A stretch of DNA of 64,000 bases from Trichoplax sp. H2. Its lineage: Eukaryota > Placozoa > Uniplacotomia > Trichoplacea. The stretch spans positions 62,001 through 126,000 of the forward strand of contig NOWV01000039.1 of NCBI GenBank assembly GCA_003344405.1. The letters are read 5' to 3'. The notes beneath the pieces are model-generated. The model made no database searches and was not told the DNA's origin. It saw only the letters and a list, made by a program, of their open reading frames with translations. Position 1 is the first letter of the stretch, and every line of letters begins with the position of its first letter. Shown piece by piece: positions 1 through 10,185 of this stretch. Position numbers and translations under genes: made by a program.

Positions 1-352
1 GGGTATGACAGCTGGCCAACCAAGACATATCTTACGGTATGCTCATGTACCTATCGTGAACCGAAATTTTTGTAATAGCACTTATTCTTATAATGGTCAA
101 CTTACTTTTAACATGCTATGTGCTGGTTATATGCAAGGCTATACCAGTACTTGCTATGGTGATAGTGGCAGTCCACTGTCATGTCGTCATCGTCCAGGTG
201 CAGTCCTATCAGGATATTCGGATCGATGGTATTTAGCTGGTGTCGTTAGTGGTGGAGTTGGTTGTGCACCAAAATATTATCCTACTGTTTATGCAAGCGT
301 GACTGCAGCACCCATTTACAGATGGCTATCAAAGACATTAGAAAATAGTTAA
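1..352 (+). CDS. Trypsin-like serine protease, 3' end of last exon (partial at window edge)
   Basis: This is the C-terminal third of an S1-family serine protease; the gene continues upstream of the window. The frame is open from base 2 and ends at TAA 350-352. It aligns without gaps to the end of the intact protease at 17645-18495, sharing [25 protein letters not shown] and the C-terminal [10 protein letters not shown]-type helix. The catalytic serine is kept but the loop reads GDSGSP instead of GDSGGP. The residue six before the serine, which sets the S1 pocket floor (position 189 in chymotrypsin numbering), is Ser (TSTCYGDS), whereas the intact paralogue has Asp (TDACYGDS). By family knowledge Asp189 gives Arg/Lys specificity and Ser189 chymotrypsin-like specificity, so this copy probably cuts different bonds. 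No stop or frameshift is visible, so it may be functional. Confidence 0.88.
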   Translation, partial: GMTAGQPRHILRYAHVPIVNRNFCNSTYSYNGQLTFNMLCAGYMQGYTSTCYGDSGSPLSCRHRPGAVLSGYSDRWYLAGVVSGGVGCAPKYYPTVYASVTAAPIYRWLSKTLENS

Positions 353-710
353 TAAATTGTAACAGCATTTCCGAAAATAGATATCAACATGTAGACGTTA
401 AATTATCTAATTTACTTTCTATATCGTTGTATTGCTGTATGTTTCTATATTATTGCTTGAAAAACGTAGTTGAAAAAATTTAGTTCTGATCTGATTATCA
501 ATACAAGCGTGATAACTAATAATGTCTGATTTTATTTTCGGATTATAATTAATTGCTGCAAAAATCTGAGGAATATTATCCTGTAAGTACTAAAGGAAAA
601 CAATAAAATAATTTCCTTTATCAATTTCGCATCCCCTGAAAAAAATTTTAAAGCTTTTGACTTACACGAATGCGTGCACAGCAAAAGCTTGTGAAAAGGA
701 TTCGATTTTG
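353..710 (+). repeat. 3' flank of protease unit, copy 1 of 3
   Basis: This AT-rich non-coding flank matches, with scattered differences, the sequences after the other two trypsin exons (1744-2110 and 18496-19290). Shared landmarks include an 'aatgtctgatttt' block, a 'caataaaa' block containing an AATAAA polyadenylation signal (near 600), a 'cctttatcaatttc' block and an 'aagcttg' block. The duplicated unit therefore extended past the coding region and probably carries the 3' UTR. Confidence 0.7.
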
Positions 711-1743
711 AATCGGACGAGTGATACTGTAATTGATGATATTAATATAAATGAGAGTAGTTGTGGTTTGTATTTACAATTTATGTCAAGCTGTAACATA
801 ATTTAAAGATATTCTACAGCATATCTGATTTCCATAATCGATTTAGGTCTTCTTTATTTATGATAATTAATCATAACTAATAATATATTAGATGCAAAAG
901 AAATTCCATTCATTCGGTCTTATGCTATCATCCAAGTTGTGGTATAATTAAGTCTCGTATATCTCGGATTGTCGGCGAGAACACTGCTTCTCCTCATAGT
1001 GTCCCATAGCAAGCATATTTGAAAGCGTATTATATATCAAATGATAAAGTGGATGCAATGACCTGCGGTGGCTCACTAATTAATGGGAATCGGGTTATTA
1101 CAGCAAGTCACTGTGTGGCAAATAACCCAATTCTAGTTACGATTGAATTTGGACGACATAATCTTAGAGCATTAGAGGCCTATACTTAGCAAAAGAGGAC
1201 TGCTAAGCCGATCTTTCGACACCCTACATATCAGCATAAAGATTCTATTTCAAGTCTTAAAGATTTGGATGGTGATATTGCTTTAATTAAACTAAATGCA
1301 CCCGTAGCTATTGATAGTTTTGTTCGTCCAGTATGTTTAACAGCAGCTAATTATTCATTTAATGAACTTAATTTATGTACAATATCTGGTTGGGTAAAGC
1401 AGTTGGCCAGCGGAGATATATCTTACGTTATGCCTATGCACCTATTTTGAATCGGAGACTTTGTAATAGTACTTATTCTTATAATGGTCAAATTACTTCT
1501 AACATGCTATGTGCTGGTTATATGCAAGGCTATACCGATGCTTGCTATGATGATAGTGGTGGTCCATTATCATGTCACAGTCGTTCAGATTCAGTCCTAT
1601 CGAGATATTCAAATCGATGGCATTTAGCTGGTGTCGTTAGTGGTGGACGGGGTTGCGGACAAAGATATTATCCTAGTATTTATGCAAACATGACAGCAGC
1701 ACCCATTTGCAGATGGCTATCAACCATATTAGAAAATAATTAA
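690..1743 (+). pseudogene. Decayed MAM/trypsin protease pseudogene
   Basis: A degraded MAM end-exon (about 690-760; relic of IAIDDIEINEGSCG) is followed by a trypsin exon starting after an AG at 890-891. The trypsin part aligns along its whole length to the intact gene at 17645-18495. It carries two in-frame stops (TAG at 1007-1009 replacing the Trp of VPWQA, and TAG at 1187-1189 replacing a Lys) and a one-base deletion in the GGGG run near 1391-1394, where GWGRTAGQ should lie. The catalytic His (TASHC), Asp (DGDIALIKL) and Ser survive, but the oxyanion-hole Gly is Asp (CYDDSGGP). The MAM relic resembles the second MAM of the intact gene and lies about 125 bp upstream of the protease exon, so the EGF and MAM3-4 exons are missing. 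I infer a dead copy with an internal deletion. Confidence 0.88.
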
Positions 1744-2110
1744 CCAATTGTGACAGTATTCCCGAAAATGAATGTCGATATCTAGATGCTACATTTTCTA
1801 ATTTTTTAGATTCATATATATATATTGTTTTAACATTATACATTTTTATCGCATAATTGGAAAGAGATAAATATAAAGATTTACTTCTAATTCAATGATG
1901 CAAACATAATTGTCAATAATGTCTGATTTATTTCTTGATTATGTTTGAATATCATAAATATTTTAGAAATATTGTCCTACACGAATTAAAGGAATTCAAT
2001 AAAACAAATTTCCTCTATCAAATTTCACACCTATCGAAAAATCTTAAATCTTTTCAGTTTAAATAGAATGCCTTTACGGCATAAGCTTGCGTAAATGATT
2101 AGATTAGCAC
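1744..2110 (+). repeat. 3' flank of protease unit, copy 2 of 3
   Basis: This flank is homologous to 353-710 and 18496-19290. It shares the 'attcccgaaaatgaatgtcg' start, 'aataatgtctgattt', 'caataaaacaaatttcc' and 'gcataagcttgcgtaa' blocks in the same order. Confidence 0.7.
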
Positions 2111-3049
2111 AAAAAATCTTATAGTGCCATTTATACATTAACGCATAGTCAATGTATAATTATAAATAATCCTTACAAAAACGAGAGTGGATAATTTGAA
2201 CGTAATAAGATAACGAGTTCAATTTCAATCCACATATTTTACTATCTAGCTCATTTATCGGATTTTTCTGCTGTAGTTGGTAAGATTGCATTCAGCCTTC
2301 ATTCCAAAAAAGGCACTTGGACAATTTTGCATCGCTTATATTCCTTAACTCTTAAATGTGCAATTTTCCTAGAGATTGAAATAAGTTCTCATAGATAACC
2401 TTCGTAAATGTTGGCTATTGCAGCTTAAATTGTCAAATATCTATTCATCTATTTTCGCATTTTCTATAAAATAATCAAAAAACTTACGATTAGTACTAAT
2501 GCTTAAATCAGGCTAACGAGTCGCTTTCAAACCCAAGCTCAGACGTGGTATTTTAGTACAATTACTTACTAACGCTTGACATTGATTCGATGATGTCAGT
2601 GGTAGTTGAGAGCTCTCAACGGAACGTTGATTAAAAGGCATTCTAATTAATGTTGTTAAAAGACCTTTTTTCAGGTGTAAGATAGTCCTTCAGAATGCCC
2701 AATGTAGCTTTTAAAGACGTTAATCGCCTTTTACCCTTGTTTTTCTGTTTCAATGACTGAATCAGTCCTAAATCCACAGTTATGAAGTCCTAAAACTGTC
2801 AATCGAATGGCTGCTTTATTTTTATCGAGATTGCCGCTTTAGTCCAATAGAAATTCAAATCCAAAATTGTGAAATACTGTATAGTATACAGTGCCCATGG
2901 CTCATTAGCTTCCTTCAAATAAGAAAGTTTTTAATGCACTCCCTTTACTGTATTATACATAGAGAATGACACATATAATAGGGAATACGTATTATCAGGC
3001 CAAAATAACTATTAAAACTAGCTTTGCAATACTTGTTGTAAAATGGAAA
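2111..3049. other. Intergenic, no gene seen
   Basis: AT-rich sequence with stops in all frames. I see no exon, repeat or RNA gene in it. Confidence 0.5.
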
Positions 3050-5250
3050 CAGTACAATTTACAGCTAATGCTTTGCTAGTTGATGATTGAGGGAAGTTGA
3101 ATATGCTAATCTTGATACAGTACGTTTACATTATGTTGATGGTACATGTTTTCTTTACTTAAACTAATGAATGATTTGACTCATGTAGATTAAAATAAAA
3201 CCTTCGTAAGTTATTAAAATTGAACTAATAAAAAAGTCAACATTATTTTTACCATTGCAAGTTTTTCTCATCGACCGATTTCCACTGATAAAACACAGTC
3301 CACTCAGGTCACTATATTAAATATTAATATTATTGTTACAACTTCCAAAGTTTGTAACAAGTACTAGATCTGCACTCAGCAAGGAGACCCAGTAATTAAG
3401 TTGAAGAACTAACTTTATTGTTAAAACGAAGAGTTTATATACTTTCTTTATTGTGACCTTTGATCTACTGACGTAGATCACAAGATCATCACCAACAGAA
3501 AGGTTTCCCTAGTTTAGTCATTACAAATAGGATATCATACCGAGTATGGCAACATGAGAATACATATATAGATAAGCTTAATATAGTAACATAACTACAT
3601 CTATATACGCATGACGTGATAATAACATCGTGATATTTAACCATATATAGAAAGAAGGTAACATACTAATTATGTAACTATTACAGAACGTGACAAGGCT
3701 TAACAATCGAATTATACCTTGTAAATACTAAACATTTCACAAACTATAGACTGGTTTAAAAATTCCTCTATTCGCCTAAAAGCCAATAAAAAAAATTACC
3801 CTATCTAATCTATTCGGTTTTTACAGACGCCTACTTTATATCATTAAAATAAATCTTACAAGAATTGTCTATTAATATTCAGAAGAAAAAGTGACGTACC
3901 GCAATTTCAGGGTAGTTTGCTCTATATAAGTATATAAGTTCGCAGTGATTTAGATCTCTATCGAGTCTACAGCGATAGAAATAAAATATTAATGTTCTTC
4001 AATTTATGTCAGTTGAATGAATAATCATCATCCTTTAATATGGTGTCAGATTATGCTGAGAAATTGCATAATTTCATCAAGTTAGTATTGAGTTTTACCG
4101 TGGGTAATTATATTGCGCTATTTGTAGCAGATTTTACAGTTGCCATCATCTCATTGGCGTGAATATTTTCTCTCTTGTGATTAGATCATTTCATCTTAGA
4201 TAGAATAATCAATCATGAACTCCTCTTTCAATTCAGCCTGCTTTACTACGTTGTGATGGTACATGTATTTTTTCCAAAATTAATAAAGGAGTACACTCAT
4301 TTAGACCACATTAACTTATGATTTGTTTTGAAAGTATTGAATAAATTTACTCCTTTAGACTCATATCTTTGCTATTAAAACTGTATTCATATCTAGGCTA
4401 ACATCTGTGATCATTGCAAACTTTACCTTTCAGATTTCTATTGACTCTACTGTCGATATGAAATAATAAATTATCCATGAATTTACGTAGGTGGAAAGAA
4501 AAATTATCCGCATTCTAACACGGTTGGATTACGCTGAGAAGTTGCATATTTTCTTAAAGTTGGACTTTTACTATCGGTGGTTATAATGCGCTATTTGTAT
4601 GAGAATTGTACGAGATCTTGCATTTGTTATGTTCTTATTGGCATGAATATTTTAAATCTTGTAATGGGGCCATTTTGTGGAATATAGAATAATAAATCAT
4701 GTACTCCTCTTTCAAGGCTAGCATGATAGGTTTGTATGTTTAGAACACCTAGGTAGCAAGTTGATGATTGGAAAAGAATTTGATTGGTCGAACTCAGTCT
4801 GCCTTGCTGTGCCTGATGGTAGATATTTTTTTTCCAAACTTGCAAATGAACATTCTTGTTTAAATCACACGTACTAGTTTTTCGTTTGGAAATTAATAAA
4901 TTTACCTTTATAGACTAACATAAAGCTTCGTAAGCTATTCGAAGTCTATCTAGAAACCAATAGTTTTTACCATTACAAGTTTCGTCTTACCGATCTATTT
5001 CAACTGATATAACGTAGTTCACGTACATCGCTGTATAATTTAGGCTTAATTACCAAATGATACATTTGTATGTCGGTATTAAAATTTCATAAACTATAGA
5101 AAGGCTTAAAAATTTATCAATTCACGTCAAATTTAAACGGTAAGTCTTCTCAAAATTGGAATTATTTAGGCTTGTCTGTTTTTACAGAGCCCTACTTCTT
5201 ACCAGTTAAATTTTACGCAAAACGTCTATTGAATTTTATGAATTAAGATA
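3050..5250 (+). repeat. Duplicated 5'-flank units of the protease cluster (three diverged copies)
   Basis: Related non-coding blocks recur at about 3050-3330 plus 3716-3880, at 3950-4440, and at 4430-5250; a further copy lies at 9090-9850. Shared landmarks, in order, are a 'gatatgaaataataaatta'-like stretch, 'gctgagaa(g/a)ttgcata', 'gcgctatttgta', 'ggcatgaatatttt', 'ctcctctttca', 'tagcaagttgatgattgg', 'accattacaagttt', 'aactgatataa' and 'cataaactatag'. Copies at 4430-5250 and 9090-9850 each end roughly 300-350 bp before a signal-peptide exon (5554 and 10186), so the unit probably includes promoter sequence of this gene family. Confidence 0.65.
3334..3710 (-). mobile_element. Probable solo LTR inserted in a duplicated flank
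   Basis: A block of about 375 bp interrupts the duplicated flank and is absent from the paralogous copies at 5030-5060 and 9630-9660. It begins TGTTAC at 3334 and reaches TTAACA at 3700-3705, giving short TG/CA inverted termini. Read on the minus strand it has a TATATAAAC box followed by AATAAAG, the order seen in LTR promoter and polyadenylation regions, and it ends GTAACA. The 5-bp ATTAT flanks it at 3329-3333 and 3711-3715, a possible target-site duplication. That would put the right edge at 3710 rather than at the CA-type end at 3705, so the right border is unsettled. No reverse transcriptase is seen nearby. Confidence 0.5.
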
Positions 5251-5553
5251 ATCTATCGTATTTTTAGAATATGTTGCTTATATACTCGTATTTTTATTGC
5301 TGTTTAACTGGCATATGCGTATTCATGAATAAATAGCCCATTTCTTAATTAATCTTCATGTGTATGCATAATCTAAAATAAGATATGCACTACCTTCCGC
5401 CACTCTAACTATACATTTAGTTTGTTATTTTCTCCAATATTCATAGCATATAGCGGTGCTCGATTTGTCTCAAATGTATTATCATAATAAAAGCAAAATA
5501 GTTTCATTATTTTTGTTGATAATTGACTACAGAGAGAGAAATTTTTCACCAAA

Positions 5554-6825
5554 ATGCTTCGTTGTTCTCTTCATTCTTACACGAAATTGGCAATTTTAAT
5601 GTGTATTTGGTTGGACTTCAACCAACGGTAAGTGAACTCTAATTAATTAAAATTTAAATAATAATACGTCAACCATAATAACGTATGATGGTAATACTGA
5701 CTTTAAAGATTAAAGATCAGATGAATCATTACTTAACGTAAACTATTAGAAATATTTTCGCATTACTACAGCAAAATGTACACACTATAATCTACTTTAA
5801 TTTGTTATAAAACAAGTCAGAAAGATAATATGTTACAAAAAGTTAACCTGTCTTTATTCTTTATTCGCATAACCCATAATTGCAATATTTTTACGTTGTA
5901 CTATCGTACCGATATATGTAGGCAGAGTTGTGTCTACAGATATTGATTTAAGTTGCAGTTTTGAGAGTAAATTTTTGGAGTAGGAAAATGGCCGCCGTCC
6001 AAATACGAAACTCGCATGAATAAGAAACAGAGTCAAAATTACTGCCCCTAAAACTAGTCCAAGTTACAATCATACTTATCAAAATCCGTACTGTAAGAGA
6101 AATTATCTATTTTAATATTTCTAAAGTTGCCTTCCTTATCAAACTGATAGCAATTTTTACTACTTCAAATATTTCTGTTAATGTTTACTGTTAAAATTAT
6201 ATTGAAAATGTTTTCTTTTGGAAATAATTTTAAAGATGGCGATTATGCGTATCTAGTAACATCGAATTCACTATACAACAACGCCATTTTGGAAAGTCCT
6301 ATAATTCGTAGTAATGATAGTCATTGTCTATGATTTTGATATTATATGAATGGAATAAACGCTAGTCGACTACAAGTTGTATGATCTACGTCAGAAATAT
6401 TATGGTCGAGAGAGGGTAATCGTAGCAATATTTTGCTATTAGCTGAAGCAGACATATCCTTAAGATTACAAGAATATAAAGTAAGTTAAGTTCATTATCG
6501 GTAATTTGAAATTAACAAAATTGCGGCATGTATAGAACAATCCTGTCTTTTTATAATCAGATTTTTTAATTGATGAATATAGTTTGAAACATATCCTTTA
6601 AACCACTATATTATTTTCATTATATAAGGGTTGTAGAATATAAGTGATTGCATGATGTTTTTTCATGTTAATAAGAATAATAGTTATTGTTGAATTGAAT
6701 AACGTAGAGCTTTTTCTACAGCTTCACGTTATATTTTATATTGACGTTATTATGTTCTGTAGATATCGATCACAGGGTACGCTGGGGAATGATATGAAGC
6801 AGATATTGCTATTGATTACATTACA
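5554..6825 (+). pseudogene. 5'-half pseudogene of the MAM/trypsin protease
   Basis: Relics of the first four exons of the intact gene at 10186-12722 occur in the right order. A signal-peptide exon starts with ATG at 5554 (MLRCSLHS), but its length to the GT donor is 74 bases against 76, so it is out of phase. A MAM first exon (about 5916-6091) keeps DLSCSFES then hits TAG at 5979-5981. A MAM middle exon (about 6237-6480) keeps SPIIRSN and NGINASRLQVV but has three TGA codons between about 6330 and 6395. A MAM end exon (about 6762-6825) keeps ITGYAG and EADIAID with a TGA. I saw no EGF, later MAM or trypsin exons downstream before 9.1 kb. It is a dead, 3'-truncated copy. Confidence 0.85.
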
Positions 6826-9089
6826 TATTGTTCATTTTATCTTTCTTCATTGCAAGTTAGCTTAAATGCATATAACAATTTTCTATTTTCAGTTTTGATA
6901 GACATGTATTAATGTGTATAATAATTATAATGCGATATATCAAGAGATTTGCGTTTATTCGATGGAAAATTATTACTGTCGTTGGGTGACTGGCAAAATC
7001 TTGATCTGATAGAATATTTTTTGCTAAGCTATAAACACGTACCCTAATTAACTATTTACCCCTAATTTATTTCATTTTCTGAGACAGATGTGTTTCTAAA
7101 CCAATTATCTTAAGCTATATATCAAGATTAACCTAGGAAAGTAAAGATGAATCTGAAATGGTATATGATCAATCTCAGTAAAATAATTCGTAGTATCATT
7201 TCCATAGTGATGATAATAGCCAAATGAAGATCATTGATAGAGTTACTATGTTAAAATATAGAAGCATTTCATCAGAAAGGCTCGTCAGACATCATCCGAC
7301 AGGAGCTATAATGATAAAACGTATTCGATTTAAATTTAACGAAGATTTCATAATTACTGTCATACCTGATAGGTCAGTATGTGAACCTCTACTACAATCA
7401 GACTGAATTTGAGATTTGATACAGTATTGATTCTAGCAATGGATAAAGAAATATTGAACTTATTTTTCAATCATCGCAGATTGGTTTGTGTAATAAATAA
7501 CGTTAATAAATTTACATATACGTACGGTAATTAATTTGGACATACATATATATCCATACATAAGCGTATATTTATAAATAATTAATACGTAGTGCTAACG
7601 TCATATCAAGAGGTAATATGTTAGCCTAATATAGTAATATTCAAATTAAAGTGTAGATTAATATATAACTAGGGATAACAAATATAAGATGTGTATTCTT
7701 TTACAGCATTGGGTTGGATACGATAAGTGGAATAATACTTGATGCTTCACTTGTTCAATAAAGTTGTATTCATCTATACAATTTTTTACTCCCTAATCTA
7801 ACTGGATAAGAAAACTTATCCCAACGCCTGAGTGGAATGCAAAATACCTTATTGTGCTATCTAATCCCTCAATTTGATGGTTGGTTTGGTACCGTATAAG
7901 ATTAATCATCAAATAATATCATCGGTTCTTCTGCCATCACTTTCTATCATACATTGCTGCTGTAGACTATTTTAATATAGTATATGTTAAGTATGATGTA
8001 TTTAGACTTATCGTTATACCTCCTAAATATCATCTGTTCTTACTCTATCGATAACGCTGGTTTATCTTTATATCTCAATTGCTGCGGTCATTAAATAGCA
8101 TTCACTTATTACTATATGACCTCATTATAACTGATACGCTGGTCTAGCACAACAACCTATCTATCTTGCACAATACTTTCTTCCCAATAAAGAATTTCTA
8201 TCTATTCCCATATGCAATGTTGCTTATGAATGTAATTGTGGCTAAGAAATCTTCTTTAGTTAGTACTTCGAACTCTTCATTTACTATTGCTATTTCTCGA
8301 TCTCAATCATACAGTTCTTGTTAATTAAGCAGTGCTATTTATGATGACATTCATTCGACATCTTACCGTAAAATGCTAGAAAACGGTCAACTATTAAACT
8401 CTTCAAAGTAATGCCATCACGACCGTGAAAATATGTCATTTTATTAAGGTTACATAGGGTACAAATGATGATAATGACTGTTAAGCAAGTAATGTACCTA
8501 AATCTGACATTTAACACTAACATAATATTTTATATTTCACCTTCTTCTTACTCTAATTTTTTACATTAAAATAACTAGTGAACCCCCGCGCTCGTGATAC
8601 TTCAGATGCTTGTTTACTAAGTAAGATATTTCTGGCTGAACTGCACTGTATTCAGTAAAAAATTATTCTTTCAATAAGTGTTTTTGTTGGTTACTTGCAG
8701 TTTATTGACGATATTGACAATACCAGTAAATGGTGAGCCAGCACGATTTTCTTATAGTGGCGACTGGTAATATTACATCATGGGAATAACATTTATCGTA
8801 AATAATTTCTATAAGTAATAGATTTACTAGAATAAATAAAGATTAAATTTTAATATCATGATTTTTTCAATAGTGAGAACTGAGTCAGTAATAGTTTTAA
8901 CAGTGAACTTCCTTATAATTTAATTCATATCATTTTAAGCATACACCGGAAAATTTACCTTTATATAGATCTATTAATTTCGCAATAAATTAACAACAGA
9001 AATTTTTTATTATATTTATAGTATTCCATTTCATGCTAAAAAGGAGGCTAATATCACGAACGTAGAATCAAAATTTGTGGCATTTTAGA
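6826..9089. other. Intergenic between pseudogene and next duplicated unit
   Basis: I see no convincing gene here. A short stretch near 8701-8731 reads FIDDIDNT after an AG and could be a last remnant of a MAM end exon, but it is too short to call. Other open frames (7224-7406, and the complement of 8335-8523) have no domain or splice support. Confidence 0.4.
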
Positions 9090-9850
9090 TTTTTATGAAT
9101 TCCACCGTAGATATGGAGTCATAAATTATTTTTTAATTCACCCAGGTGGAAAAAAACATCATTTCTCAACGGGGTGCCTAGTATTGGTTAGAATTTGTAT
9201 ATTATTATAAAGCTGGTAATAAGTCTTGGTATTTGCGTACTAAATGGCTATTTGTAAGAGATTTGCAGTCGTCATCATCATATTTACATAAATATTTTGC
9301 CTCTTGAAATGAGGTCATTTTATCGATGATGGAATAACAAATTACTAACTGCCCCTTTCATGACAAATACTATAGATAGATAGGCTTAGAACACCCAGGT
9401 AGCAAGCTCATGATTGGCAGAAATTTAACATGCCAATCTCAGTATGCTTTACATCATGCTGACGGAAGATGTTTTCTATATCATATATTAATAAATGAGT
9501 TTATATCAATATACGAGAGCCTCTGCAAGTCATTGAAAATATGTTAATATAAAAGTCAACACTATTTCATTATCACAAGTTTTTTCTTCATCGATTGATA
9601 TCAACTGATACAATAAACGGTTCTCCTAAATCTCCATATGATATAGATTTAATTACCTAATGCCTTATCTACCAGTAAATTAACTAAAGAATTTCTTAAC
9701 GACAGGAAAGCCTAAATATAATTCATCAACCTACGCAAGAGTCAGAAGGTAAGCTTTATTAAATTTTTCCTATATAGGCTAATCAGTCTTTTTTCAGAGC
9801 TTAATTTTTTATCACTGTAAATTCTACTCAAGAATTTAATTAATTTTTAG
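9090..9850 (+). repeat. Duplicated 5'-flank unit upstream of the intact protease
   Basis: This block is homologous to the units in 3050-5250. It shares 'gatatggagtcataaatta', 'taggcttagaacacccaggtagcaagc', 'tcatgattggcag', 'atcacaagtttttt' and 'aactgatacaa' in the same order. It ends about 335 bp before the ATG at 10186 and probably carries the promoter-side sequence of the family. Confidence 0.65.
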
Positions 9851-10185
9851 AGGAAAAAACTACTCTACTCTATTTCAATAGCATGCTTCTTTACATATTC
9901 ATTAATTTTTATGTTCACGATGTAGTCATTATGACAATACTAAGAGTATATCTACTACAAATAACTTTTTATGAGTCAATTTTAATTTGTCTTGATGATT
10001 ATGTAGGATCTCAAAGAAGTTAAACACTATTTTTCACACTGACTATAAATTTATTTTTCTCTTTCTCCGAATTGTTTATGCAGAACTCGATTGATTTTCA
10101 AATCTATTATTAAGAAATAAGCAAGGCGGCAATTTTAATCAAATTAATTGATACTTGCCAATTAAGAGAGAAAAATTTTACTAAG

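Noticed and set aside
8701-8731. Possible MAM end-exon relic (FIDDIDNT)
   Set aside because: Only about ten codons; match could be chance in AT-rich DNA.
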